Positions 1 through 8,137 of a DNA stretch of 64,000 nt are shown here, piece after piece. Origin of the DNA: Arthrobacter sp. Leaf337. GTDB taxonomy: Bacteria; Actinomycetota; Actinomycetes; Actinomycetales; Micrococcaceae. The stretch spans positions 186,295-250,294 of the forward strand of contig NZ_LMPC01000023.1 in NCBI RefSeq assembly GCF_001423745.1, written 5' to 3'. Within the stretch, counting starts at the first letter, position 1. The number at the start of each line of letters is the position of its first letter. Both the position numbers and the translations under genes were made by a program. Below the pieces are notes generated by a model. The model made no database searches and was not told where the DNA came from. It saw nothing but the letters and a program-made list of their open reading frames with translations.

Positions 1-1752
1 GGACCAGGCCAGGATGGTGACCGGACCGGTGAGCATGCCCTTCATGGGCTTGCTGGTCAGCGACTGGGCGTACTCGGCCCAGGCCACCGTGATGGGGGCG
101 CTGCGGGTGACGTCGCCCCACAGGATGGACGGACGCGTGCAGCGTGAGCCGTAGGACTGGACCCAGCCGTGGACCGTGACGTCGAAGCCCTCCAGGTTCT
201 CGGCGAAGTACTGGACCATGTCGTTGCGCTCGGGCTCGCCGTGCACCAGGACGTCATAGCCGAGCTCTTCCTGCAGCTCCACAACGCGCTTGATCTCGTC
301 CTTCATGAGCTGCTCGTACTGCTCGTTGGTCAGGTCGCCCTTGTTGTTGCGGGCCCGGGCCGAACGGATTTCGGAGGTCTGCGGGAAAGAGCCGATGGTG
401 GTGGTGGGCAGCGGCGGCAGGTGCAGGGCCTCTTCCTGGGCTGCTTCGCGGACCGAGTACTCGGAGCGGTTGAAGTCGGCCGGGGTCAGGGCCGCGGTGC
501 GGGCCCGGACGTCGGCGCGCTGCACACCCTCGGCGGCGGCACGGGAGGCGATGATGCGGGTGGCTTCGTCGATGGCGGGCTGCACTGCGCCGGCATCGGT
601 CAGCAGGCCTGCGAGGGTGACAACCTCAACGGCCTTCTGGTCGGCGAACGCCAGCCAGCTGCGGAGCTGAGCGGACAGCTGGGCCTCTTCCTCGACGTCG
701 TGCGGGACGTGCTGGGTGGAGGTGGAGGTGCTGATGGCGAGCTTGGCCACGGACTTCTTCAGTTCGGCGATCTTCTCCGCGGAGGCGGCAAGATCGTTGC
801 GCCAGATGTTGTGGCCGTCCACGACGCCGGCAACCAGGGTCTTGTTGCCCAGTGCGGCGAGTGCCGCCGCGGACGGAACAGCGCCCTTGAAGACGTCGAT
901 GTGCAGGGCGTCGATGTTGGTGGCGGCGAGGGTGCCGAGCTGGCCGTTCAGTGCGCCGTACGGGGTGGAAACGAACAGCTGCGGGCGCTGGGCAACAGCG
1001 GACAGGACTTCATAGGAGCGGGCAACCGCGGCCTGGATCTCCTCGGCGGAGGTGTCCTGGTCAACCACCAGGGCGGGCTCGTCCAGCTGGACCCAGCTGG
1101 CGCCGGCGGCGGCGAGCTTCTCCAGCAGCGCGGCGTAGACCGGCAGGACGTCCTCGAGGCGGGACAGCGGGCTGAAGCCGGCCGGCGCGTCGTCGGAAGC
1201 CTTGCTCAGCAGCAGGAAGGTGACCGGACCCACGATGTACGGGCGGGTCTCCACACCGTTGGACAGGGCGTATTCGAATTCCTCGACAATGCGGTTGGAG
1301 GTCAGCGCGAAGTTGGTCTCCGGGCCGATTTCCGGGACGAGGTAGTGGTAGTTGGTGTCGAACCACTTGGTCATTTCCAGCGGCTGCTCGTCCTTGTTAC
1401 CGCGGGCCAGCGTGAAGTAGCCGTCGATGTCCAGCTGTCCCTCGGCGTTGAGGAGGTTGCCGAAACGGGCCGGTACGGCGCCGAGGTGGGTGGCGGCGTC
1501 GAGCACCTGGTCGTAGAAGGAGAAGGTGCCCGGAACAGCGGCGGCTTCGGTCAGGCCCAGGCCCTGCAGGCGCTTGGCGGTGCCCAGCTGGATTTCCTTG
1601 GCGGCGGCGTCCAGGGCGGCGGCGTCGATCTTGCCGGCCCAGTAGGCTTCGACGGCCTTCTTGAGTTCGCGGCGGCGGCCGATGCGCGGGTAGCCCAGGA
1701 TCGAGGCGGAGGGGAAGGGCGTGGTCACGGCCGGGGTGTTCTGCTCAGTCAT
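1..1752 (-). CDS. metE: Cobalamin-independent methionine synthase MetE (3' end cut by window)
   Basis: This gene encodes 5-methyltetrahydropteroyltriglutamate-homocysteine methyltransferase, which makes methionine without B12 in the cytoplasm. The frame is open from ATG at 1752 to the window edge, giving 584 residues of a family of about 770. The N-terminus carries the family signature GYPRIGRRRELKKAVE, and motifs such as TKWFDTNYHYLVPEI and the QLDEPALV stretch follow. The zinc-binding catalytic residues lie in the missing C-terminal part, so activity cannot be judged. It sits 106 bases downstream of metF on the same strand, so the methyl donor and acceptor steps are probably co-expressed. 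No separate riboswitch is visible in the gap. Confidence 0.95.
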   Translation of the reverse strand, partial: MTEQNTPAVTTPFPSASILGYPRIGRRRELKKAVEAYWAGKIDAAALDAAAKEIQLGTAKRLQGLGLTEAAAVPGTFSFYDQVLDAATHLGAVPARFGNLLNAEGQLDIDGYFTLARGNKDEQPLEMTKWFDTNYHYLVPEIGPETNFALTSNRIVEEFEYALSNGVETRPYIVGPVTFLLLSKASDDAPAGFSPLSRLEDVLPVYAALLEKLAAAGASWVQLDEPALVVDQDTSAEEIQAAVARSYEVLSAVAQRPQLFVSTPYGALNGQLGTLAATNIDALHIDVFKGAVPSAAALAALGNKTLVAGVVDGHNIWRNDLAASAEKIAELKKSVAKLAISTSTSTQHVPHDVEEEAQLSAQLRSWLAFADQKAVEVVTLAGLLTDAGAVQPAIDEATRIIASRAAAEGVQRADVRARTAALTPADFNRSEYSVREAAQEEALHLPPLPTTTIGSFPQTSEIRSARARNNKGDLTNEQYEQLMKDEIKRVVELQEELGYDVLVHGEPERNDMVQYFAENLEGFDVTVHGWVQSYGSRCTRPSILWGDVTRSAPITVAWAEYAQSLTSKPMKGMLTGPVTILAWS

Positions 1753-1858
1753 GTGAAGTCCTTGAAGGTATTGGTGAAAGTCAGGGGTGAATTACTGCTG
1801 GAAGATTTGGTGCTGGGGGCCAATACTGGCGGGCGGAGCCGGCGGTTGGGACCGGCTT

Positions 1859-2830
1859 CTAGCTCGCCATTTCCTGGTGGCGGCGCGCAATGGCATTGAG
1901 CCTGCTCGCCGGACGGGCAGGGCGTGGCAGGGCCAGCTTGTCCAGGACCTCCAGCGCGCAGGCGTGCTCGTTGAAGGTGTACAAGTGGATTCCCGGCGCT
2001 CCGGCGTCCAAGGCGGCGTTGGCCAGGTCCACTGTTGCCCGGACCCCGATCAGCCGGCGTTCGGCGTCGTTGTCCGCAGCGGCCAGCCGCGCCATGAGTT
2101 CCGGAGCGGGTTCGACGCCGGTCAGCTCGCCCAGGCGGTTGAGCCTGCGCACGCTGGTCAGGGGCATCACACCCGGAATGATGGGGATCGTGACCCCCGC
2201 CCGGCGCGCCCTCGTGATGAGGTCGGCGTACTGCTCGGTGTGGAAGAACACCTGCGTGATGGCGAAGTCCGCACCGGAGCGCTGCTTGGCCAGCAGCACT
2301 TCGACGTCGTGAGCCTCCGTCGGTGATTCCGGGTGCCGGGTGGGGTACGCGGCAACGCCCACCGCCACCTTGCCGGCACAGAGCAGCGCCGAACGGCGCT
2401 GCTCCACGCGCCGGATCAGTTCGATCAGGTCCTGGGCGTACCGCAGGGAACCGCTCGCCGGGGTTCCGCCGTCCTTGGGCTGGTCACCACGGAGCGCCAG
2501 GATCCCGCGGACGCCGACGTCGAGCAGTTCACCGATGATTTCGGAGAGTTCCTCCGGCGTGTTGCCCACGCAGGTCAGGTGGGCAAGCGGACGCAGCGTC
2601 GTTTCGAGCAGGAGCCGGTTGATGAGTTCGACGGCGGTGTCCCGGTTGGAGCCGCTGGCTCCGTACGTCACGGAAACGTAGTCCGGGTCCGTGGCTTCGA
2701 GCTCGCCGATGGTGGTCCAGAGCGACGCGGCGGCAGCCGGGGAACGCGGCGGGAACAGTTCATAGGAGAGCGCCACCGGAGCGGTGTCGGAGAGATTCGG
2801 ATGTGTGTCAATAAGGCTAGGTGGAGACAT
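1859..2830 (-). CDS. metF: Methylenetetrahydrofolate reductase
   Basis: The 323-residue protein reduces 5,10-methylene-THF to 5-methyl-THF, the methyl donor used by the downstream MetE. Family landmarks are SYELFPPRS near residue 23, VSVTYGASGSNRD near 52 and the flavin-site region GILALRGDQPKDG near 110. The QVFFHTEQY segment follows in the TIM barrel. The start is ATG at 2830, preceded by AAGGA five bases upstream. It is first in a metF-metE pair. A consensus-like promoter lies 240 bases upstream, so the transcript has a leader of about 230 bases that may carry regulation. Confidence 0.95.
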   Translation of the reverse strand: MSPPSLIDTHPNLSDTAPVALSYELFPPRSPAAAASLWTTIGELEATDPDYVSVTYGASGSNRDTAVELINRLLLETTLRPLAHLTCVGNTPEELSEIIGELLDVGVRGILALRGDQPKDGGTPASGSLRYAQDLIELIRRVEQRRSALLCAGKVAVGVAAYPTRHPESPTEAHDVEVLLAKQRSGADFAITQVFFHTEQYADLITRARRAGVTIPIIPGVMPLTSVRRLNRLGELTGVEPAPELMARLAAADNDAERRLIGVRATVDLANAALDAGAPGIHLYTFNEHACALEVLDKLALPRPARPASRLNAIARRHQEMAS

Positions 2831-3249
2831 TTGCGTCCTTGGCTTTGGGCCATTGCCGGCATGTGCACCTCAGTCCAAGGGACCTCGGAAACGCAGAACC
2901 GTCAATGAATTTGAGTTTGGGAACACGGAGTGAACTTCGGCAGGGCGCAGCCGCGACTGTTACGCCTGATAAGAAGTTGTCCGTGAGCAAATGTCAGGCC
3001 CACATGGGGGCACCCACACCCTCCTGGCGGAGGATCGCTGACACGTTACCTCGGTAACTTGTATAAGACTCTAGGGCGCAGCTTGGGGGCGTTCAAGCTG
3101 GCCCCCGAATTAAGACGCACCTTTACGCTCTGTTGCGCCGCCGCGCAGAACATTGTTCGCCGAAAAGCCCGAAATTGGCCTTGGCCTCTGGCCCGCCCGG
3201 CCAAGGTGCTCCTAGCATGGCGTGAAGAGCAGGTAAGGAGGCATCGTCC
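2831..3249. other. Intergenic region with structured metF leader
   Basis: This 419-base gap separates metF from the divergent SRPBCC gene. It holds the predicted metF promoter, a perfect 6+6 palindrome GTTACC-TC-GGTAAC at 3045-3058, and a 52-base hairpin domain at 2992-3043 closed by TGTCAG/CTGACA. Inside that domain, on the minus strand, are CCTCC/GGAGG and TGGG/CCCA helices, a three-way-junction layout. A second inverted repeat, CCTTGGCC/GGCCAAGG, is at 3179-3206 near the start of the rightward gene. I see no convincing small gene. The layout does not match the cobalamin or SAM aptamers I know. Confidence 0.5.
3068..3096 (-). promoter_or_regulatory. Predicted metF promoter
   Basis: On the minus strand TTGAAC (3096-3091) is separated by exactly 17 bases from TAGAGT (3073-3068). 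This predicts a transcription start near 3061, about 230 bases before the metF ATG. Confidence 0.6.
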
Positions 3250-3906
3250 ATGACCGGCTCCGGACCCCCGCACCTGACGGCACTCATCCGCAATTGTGTC
3301 ATCGGCTGGATGGCCTCAACGGCTATTTATCACGCCGCCCTGCGCCCGCATCTCCTCCGCTGGGGAGCTACCCGGGGAGAAAGGGCGGCATCCATGCCGG
3401 GCGACTCCCTGGTAGCTGACCCGTTCGTGGTTTCCACAAGGGCCGTTTCCATTCGGGCCGCTCCTGGTAGCATCTGGCCGTGGCTGGCGCAGATGGGAGA
3501 CGGGCGCGGCGGCCTGTACAGCTACGATTTCCTCGATCGCGCGTTCGGTATACTGAGCCGTCCAAGCGTCAACCGGATCCTTCCCGAGTTTCAACAGCTC
3601 GGAGCAGGCGACGTGATCCCGCTTGGCAGGGGTCCGGATTGGCCGGTAGCCGCCCTTGACCGGGAACGGCACTTGGTGCTGGAACCTGTGCCGGCCCGCG
3701 TCAGCTGGTGTTTTGCCCTGAACCGGGACACGAACGCCACCCGGCTGGTGAGCCGCGTGCGGATCAGGATCTACACCCGGCCCGTGCTGTGGGTTCTTGC
3801 GCCGCTCATCGATTTGGTCTGGTTCATCATGGAGCGCAGGATGCTCCTGGGGATACGCGCGCGTGCAGAGCGGCTGGAAAATACCCAAGCCCCCGAAGAA
3901 CAGTGA
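3250..3906 (+). CDS. SRPBCC-fold (polyketide cyclase-like) protein
   Basis: The 218-residue protein has a hydrophobic N-terminal stretch followed by a START/SRPBCC-like domain. Its diagnostic segment is VSIRAAPGSIWPWLAQMGDGRGGLYSYD at about residues 66-93 (split here only by description), with a hydrophobic helix near the C-terminus around LWVLAPLIDLVWFIMERR. Members of this group bind lipids or other hydrophobic ligands, but the ligand here is unknown. ATG at 3250 follows a strong AAGGAGG-type Shine-Dalgarno. It converges on the TPR-like gene with only three bases between stop codons. Confidence 0.7.
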   Translation: MTGSGPPHLTALIRNCVIGWMASTAIYHAALRPHLLRWGATRGERAASMPGDSLVADPFVVSTRAVSIRAAPGSIWPWLAQMGDGRGGLYSYDFLDRAFGILSRPSVNRILPEFQQLGAGDVIPLGRGPDWPVAALDRERHLVLEPVPARVSWCFALNRDTNATRLVSRVRIRIYTRPVLWVLAPLIDLVWFIMERRMLLGIRARAERLENTQAPEEQ

Positions 3907-3909
3907 AGA

Positions 3910-4707
3910 TCACCAGGGCCTGTCCGTGCCGCTCCCGGCATCCGTGTTGCCCAGGTATTCTTCCCGCTGCCTGCCGCCGTTTCGTTCCCGCTGCGCGGAC
4001 TTGGCGGACTCCTCCAGCTTGTCCAGCTGGCTCTGCTGCGGCTCCGGATCGGGCTGCGGCTGCTTGTCCACGTCCCCGGTTTCAGCGTCGGGCGCGGCGC
4101 CGCCGAGCTTACCCGCTTTGGACTGCAGCCGTTCTTCCGCTCCGCGGAGGCGGTCACCCTCGCCTTCTGCGCCGTTGGCGTTGTCCTTGCTTTCGTCCGG
4201 GCTGAAGCAACCAGGCGGAGCAGCCCTGATTACAGCCAGGCCGTCGTCATACAGGCGGGCCGCATCAGCGGCAGACTGCGCGGAGTTGGTGGCAGCGGTG
4301 GCGTCGGCGGCCGCTGCTGCCGCGTCCGCCAGCCGTTCAATGCTGAGGACCAGGTTGACGCGCACCTTGCACTCGTCGGCTGGCGGAGCGTCAGCGAGGG
4401 ATGCCTCAAAGCGGGCGCGGGCCCCGGTGAAGTCCCCGCTGAGGACCAGGGCGTCGCCCGCTGCAAAGGGCGCCTTGTGGCGTTCCACGAAGTTGGCAAT
4501 GTCCAGGCCGGACGCTGCGGAAGCAGTGCCGGCCTGGTCGCCGCGGCCGAATGACGCTGCCGCTTCGCTGCCCAGATAGCCGACGCTCAGAAGTTTGACG
4601 GCGAGCGCCACGGCAACCAGCACGGGCGCTGCGGACAGCAGCAGCAACCGGCGTCGCCTTTGCTTGCCTCGGCCCGGCACGGCGGCCGCGCTCTTTTCCC
4701 GGTTCAT
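3910..4707 (-). CDS. TPR-like membrane-anchored protein, last gene of the MoxR/VWA operon
   Basis: The 265-residue protein has a short basic N-terminus, a transmembrane segment (LLLLSAAPVLVAVALAVKLL, about residues 20-40) and an Ala-rich helical region. The C-terminus is charged and Pro/Glu/Asp-rich, probably disordered. The segment around ALVLSGDFTGARARFEASL looks like one TPR-type helical hairpin, and a TPR protein normally accompanies BatA/BatB-type VWA proteins. I chose ATG at 4707 because it overlaps the stop of the upstream VWA gene (TGATG); an upstream in-frame start at 4773 would overlap that gene by more. Function is inferred only from position. Confidence 0.7.
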   Translation of the reverse strand: MNREKSAAAVPGRGKQRRRRLLLLSAAPVLVAVALAVKLLSVGYLGSEAAASFGRGDQAGTASAASGLDIANFVERHKAPFAAGDALVLSGDFTGARARFEASLADAPPADECKVRVNLVLSIERLADAAAAAADATAATNSAQSAADAARLYDDGLAVIRAAPPGCFSPDESKDNANGAEGEGDRLRGAEERLQSKAGKLGGAAPDAETGDVDKQPQPDPEPQQSQLDKLEESAKSAQRERNGGRQREEYLGNTDAGSGTDRPW

Positions 4708-5714
4708 CAGCCGGCCTCCGTTCGTCCCGGCCGGAGTTGCCTCAACTGGCGTAGGACGCGGATGCTCTCCCACAGCGCAAGGACGAAAGCAGCCAGTGCC
4801 GGGGCCCAGTAGAGTTCCGTTCTGCCCTCGAGTGACTCCGATGTTTCCTTGAGCGCGCCGGGCCTGGCCGCCTGCATCATCGGGGCCGTCCCGTCCCCGG
4901 GCGCGCGGTGGACGTAGGGAACGCCGAGCTGTGCCGCCACCTCCCGCAACCTGTCCTCGTCGATCCGGGACACGGCGTCCCCGGCGCTTCCGCCGCTGCG
5001 GTCCTGGATGTAGGCAGCGGCATCGCCGGACGAATAGCTGGATTTTTCCTTCATCCGGCCGCCTTGCCCGGTACCGTAACCAAGCACAGCGCCGCCGTTG
5101 ACCAGCGAGGCATCGACGTGCATCGGCTCCGGCGCCTTGCCGCTGGTCTGCTCGCCGTCGCCGAGGTAGTACACAACCCGTGCCCGCTCAGGGTGGCTGT
5201 CCCTGGCCGCCTTGAGCCGCTCGTTGAGGACAGTCCGGGCAACGGTGACACTGCTGCCTGTCGAATACTGGGTGATCTGGGGTTCCAACACGCCGGTGAG
5301 TGTGCCGAGGGCTGAGGTGTCCGTGGTCAGCGGCATCCGGACCACCGCCTGGGAGTCGAACGTGATCAGGGAAAACCGTGCGCCGGCCAGCTCCCCTGCG
5401 ATAGCCATGATGTCCTTCCGGACGCCGTCGAGCCTGGGGCTGCCGTTGCCGTAGTCCTCGGCCGCGATGCTGCTGGTGGTGTCCACGACAAAAAAGACAT
5501 TCAGATCTGCTTCTGCTGCCCGGACGCTGCCGCCGGGCAGGCCCGGCCGGAGTGCCGCGAGCAGCAGCAGTGCCACGAGGCCCGCGGGCAGCAGCAGGCC
5601 GCGGAGTCCTGCTCCGTGCTGCCGGCTTCGGACGGCCGTCCATCCCAGGAGAACGACGACGCCGGCAATAACAGGAAGCATGATCCACCACGGCCAGATG
5701 GGTTGGAAGGTCAC
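4707..5714 (-). CDS. VWA-domain membrane protein (BatB-like)
   Basis: The 335-residue protein has two N-terminal transmembrane helices (from PWWIMLPVIAGVVVLLGW), a von Willebrand factor A domain and a C-terminal helix (ELYWAPALAAFVLALW). The metal-ion site reads VDTTSSI, a DxTxS variant of DxSxS; a Thr is seen at the second site. The start is GTG at 5714, overlapping the preceding stop as GTGA, a typical translational coupling. A much longer open frame extends upstream but is antisense-like read-through of the previous gene. It probably acts with the neighbouring VWA protein and MoxR ATPase in the membrane. Confidence 0.85.
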   Translation of the reverse strand: MTFQPIWPWWIMLPVIAGVVVLLGWTAVRSRQHGAGLRGLLLPAGLVALLLLAALRPGLPGGSVRAAEADLNVFFVVDTTSSIAAEDYGNGSPRLDGVRKDIMAIAGELAGARFSLITFDSQAVVRMPLTTDTSALGTLTGVLEPQITQYSTGSSVTVARTVLNERLKAARDSHPERARVVYYLGDGEQTSGKAPEPMHVDASLVNGGAVLGYGTGQGGRMKEKSSYSSGDAAAYIQDRSGGSAGDAVSRIDEDRLREVAAQLGVPYVHRAPGDGTAPMMQAARPGALKETSESLEGRTELYWAPALAAFVLALWESIRVLRQLRQLRPGRTEAG

Positions 5715-6724
5715 GACCTCAGCCTCCAGGTTGCGCCGGCCAGCACCAGGCCGGATACCAGAGCGATGCCCAGCGGGATCTCGGCGCGGTCCGAAACGAC
5801 GGCCTGCGGGGCGGCGGTGAAGGCCGTGGCCTCCGTCGACTGAACCTTGCGGATGATCTCCGCGACCGCGTCCGGGCTGTCCAGGGGGTAGTAAGCCCCG
5901 CCCGTCCCTTCCGCGGCCGCGCGCAGTTCGGCACCGGGTTGATCGGGGTCCGTTCCGTAGTCGAAGTCCCCGGGGTTGAGGGCGTAGACACGCACGACCT
6001 TCTTTTTGGCCAGCGCTGCCGCTTCCGGCAAGGTAAAAATGGGTTCGCCCGAGACGAAGTTGTCGGTGGCCAGGACGACCGAACGGGACCGCTCCTGCGA
6101 ACCGCCGCCTCCGGCCGGGCCCCCGCCATCGGTTGCCGGGAACCCCTGCACGCATGAGGCCAGGCCGTCCCCGATCAGGGAGGATCCGGCGCCGTTCCAC
6201 GTGCCGTCCAGGAATCCGGCGCTGCCGGGTGCGCCGTCAAAAGCTTTCTTGGCCGCCTGCAGCTGTTCCTGCACGAAGTCGTAGTCGTCCGTCAGGGGAA
6301 AGACCTGCACCGCGCTGCTGTCGAAGACGGTCAGGCCAATCCGTTCGCCATCGAATCCCTGTGCCAGGCGGGCGAAGACCTCGACTACGGCCGCGTCGGC
6401 GCTGTTCATGGATCCGGAGGCGTCAAGGCACAGGATGATGTCGCGGTTGCGTTGTTCGGGGCTGACAGTGTTGCGCTCGGCCGGCCTGGCTGCGGCCACC
6501 ACCGCTGCTGCCATCAGGACTCCCCCTGCCACGGCAGCCACCGTGAGCCAGCGGCGATGGCGACGCACCGCTGCCTGGTACTCCGGCAGTTCGGTGAGCC
6601 GATTTCCGTGGGCCACCGGCCGCAGGGTGGTCTGGCGGCCCCGCTCCCGTATCCGGGCCAGCCAGTACGTCCCCGCACCAAGGAGGAGGGCAGCCGGAAT
6701 CATCCACCAGAAGATCAGCTCCAT
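5711..6724 (-). CDS. VWA-domain membrane protein (BatA-like)
   Basis: The 337-residue protein has two N-terminal transmembrane helices, a VWA domain and a C-terminal hydrophobic segment. The metal-ion-dependent adhesion site is intact as LCLDASGSM near residue 100. A Gly/Pro-rich insert (DGGGPAGGGGSQ) lies inside the VWA domain near residue 200. ATG at 6724 overlaps the end of the preceding gene by 10 bases, so translation is coupled. MoxR-DUF58-VWA operons are widespread and are proposed to act in metal-dependent assembly or stress tolerance, but the substrate here cannot be told from sequence. Confidence 0.88.
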   Translation of the reverse strand: MELIFWWMIPAALLLGAGTYWLARIRERGRQTTLRPVAHGNRLTELPEYQAAVRRHRRWLTVAAVAGGVLMAAAVVAAARPAERNTVSPEQRNRDIILCLDASGSMNSADAAVVEVFARLAQGFDGERIGLTVFDSSAVQVFPLTDDYDFVQEQLQAAKKAFDGAPGSAGFLDGTWNGAGSSLIGDGLASCVQGFPATDGGGPAGGGGSQERSRSVVLATDNFVSGEPIFTLPEAAALAKKKVVRVYALNPGDFDYGTDPDQPGAELRAAAEGTGGAYYPLDSPDAVAEIIRKVQSTEATAFTAAPQAVVSDRAEIPLGIALVSGLVLAGATWRLRS

Positions 6725-7215
6725 GTCCGGACCACCTCCCGCGCCGTTTCCGCGGCGGTTGCGACAGAGTCGCCGGGTTCCGGGTCGCCGGGTTCCGGGT
6801 CCCGCGGTTCAGGGCCGAATTCCGCAGGATAAAGGCTGCTGACGGCCAGGGCGGCTGCGGGAATGTTCTGTTCGCGGAGCTCTGCCAGGGTCATCCGCGG
6901 GGCATCGATCCCGGCAATGTCGCGGACAAAGCTCCTGATGAGCAGGCTGAGCGCCTGGTGCGCGGCGCGTGCGGACAACCGGCCCATGGCCGAGTCGGCT
7001 GCCACAGCATCAATGCGGCGCAGGTAGTCCCCTTTGAGGCTGGACGGATCCGACGGCGGCCCGGAGGCGGGCGCCGTCCATGAGCCCGTTTTTTGCCGGG
7101 TGCTCAGGAAGACATAGGCCAGCCACACGGCCACGAGCAACAGCAGGCCCAGGCCGGCCCACGGCAACCAGGGGCTGTAGCTCAAGGGGGCATAAAACCC
7201 TGCGTCATTTTCCAC
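6715..7215 (-). CDS. Single-pass membrane protein of the MoxR/VWA operon (DUF4381-like)
   Basis: The 166-residue protein has one transmembrane helix (LPWAGLGLLLLVAVWLAYVFL, about residues 17-37) and a cytoplasmic helical domain. A short tandem repeat near the C-terminus reads DPEPGDPEPGD. Size, topology and position between DUF58 and VWA genes match the DUF4381-type component of such operons; this assignment is by context more than by motif. Start is GTG at 7215, overlapping the end of the DUF58 gene by 11 bases. Confidence 0.65.
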   Translation of the reverse strand: MENDAGFYAPLSYSPWLPWAGLGLLLLVAVWLAYVFLSTRQKTGSWTAPASGPPSDPSSLKGDYLRRIDAVAADSAMGRLSARAAHQALSLLIRSFVRDIAGIDAPRMTLAELREQNIPAAALAVSSLYPAEFGPEPRDPEPGDPEPGDSVATAAETAREVVRTWS

Positions 7216-8137
7216 GGCGGTGCCGTTCCAGCAGGGTGAACACGGCAGGCATCACGTCGTGGCTGCTGCCTGCCTGGACGTGGGCAATGCCCAGCCGCCG
7301 CAGCACGGACTCCCGGGCCGCATCCCGCTGTTCCTGTGCCGCCGTGTACGCGCGGATCACCGCATCCGACGCCGAGAGGCGGCCGGGCAGGAGCCCGGCG
7401 TCCGCAACGTCAAAGCGGTCGGCAGTCAGGGCGGCCGTTTGTGCCCCGGCCAGCTGTGCGTCCCGGACTGTCAGCCAGAGGACCTCGTGCTGGGCACGCA
7501 AACGGCGCAGCAACCGCTCCATCCCGGCATCCGGTACCAGCTCGTCGGCCACCACGAAGAGCAGCATGCGCTGGCCGAAGTTGCGTGCCACATAGGAGAG
7601 CTGCTCGCCGATGCTGCTGCGGGGTGAGGTCAGCGCCGTGCTGTCGTTGACTTCGCGGAGGAGCCTTTCCAGGTGCGCTTCACCGGCTTTCGCGGGCAGG
7701 GACCGGGATGAGGTCTCGTCACCGCACACCAGGCCCACCACGTCGCCGTGACGGTGGGCAAGGTAGCCCACCACCCCCAAGGCCATCACGGCCACATCCG
7801 TCTTCGGCTCGCCACCGAGCGAGGAAGCAGCCATATTGCGTCCGGTATCAGTCACCAGCAGCACCGTCTGCCGCCGCACGGCAACATAGCGCTTGATGAG
7901 CGGGGATCCGTGCCGGGCGGAAGCCTTCCAGTCGATGTCGCGCACTTCGTCTCCGGGAAGATAGGCCCGGAGGTCGTCAAAGTCGAGGCTGCGGCCCTTA
8001 AAAACGGAACCGTATTCGCCGTCGAGCATTCCGCGGGCTTTGCGGTGGGCGAAGATGGACATCTTCGATTTCACCCGGGTCAGGAGGCTGGACACAGGCC
8101 CGGGCTCAGGGAGTCTGTACGGACGCCACGATGGCAT
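7205..8137 (-). CDS. DUF58 domain protein
   Basis: The protein of about 310 residues carries the DUF58 hallmark: LDFDDLRAYLPGDEVRDIDW followed by KASARHG and LIKRY. A VWA-like fold follows with VTDTGRNM in place of a full metal site. DUF58 proteins are almost always partners of MoxR ATPases. I prefer ATG at 8137, which has GGAG ten bases upstream and overlaps the moxR stop by 32 bases. GTG at 8095 would avoid the overlap but lacks a good ribosome site. The exact N-terminus is therefore uncertain. Confidence 0.85.
   Translation of the reverse strand: MPSWRPYRLPEPGPVSSLLTRVKSKMSIFAHRKARGMLDGEYGSVFKGRSLDFDDLRAYLPGDEVRDIDWKASARHGSPLIKRYVAVRRQTVLLVTDTGRNMAASSLGGEPKTDVAVMALGVVGYLAHRHGDVVGLVCGDETSSRSLPAKAGEAHLERLLREVNDSTALTSPRSSIGEQLSYVARNFGQRMLLFVVADELVPDAGMERLLRRLRAQHEVLWLTVRDAQLAGAQTAALTADRFDVADAGLLPGRLSASDAVIRAYTAAQEQRDAARESVLRRLGIAHVQAGSSHDVMPAVFTLLERHRRGK

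Noticed and set aside
169..1899. A 576-codon frame opposite metE
   Set aside because: It is the complement of MetE and overlaps the metF 3' end; no family resemblance.
2831..3061. Cobalamin or SAM riboswitch in front of metF
   Set aside because: The conserved cores of those aptamers are not present; only an unassigned structure is seen.
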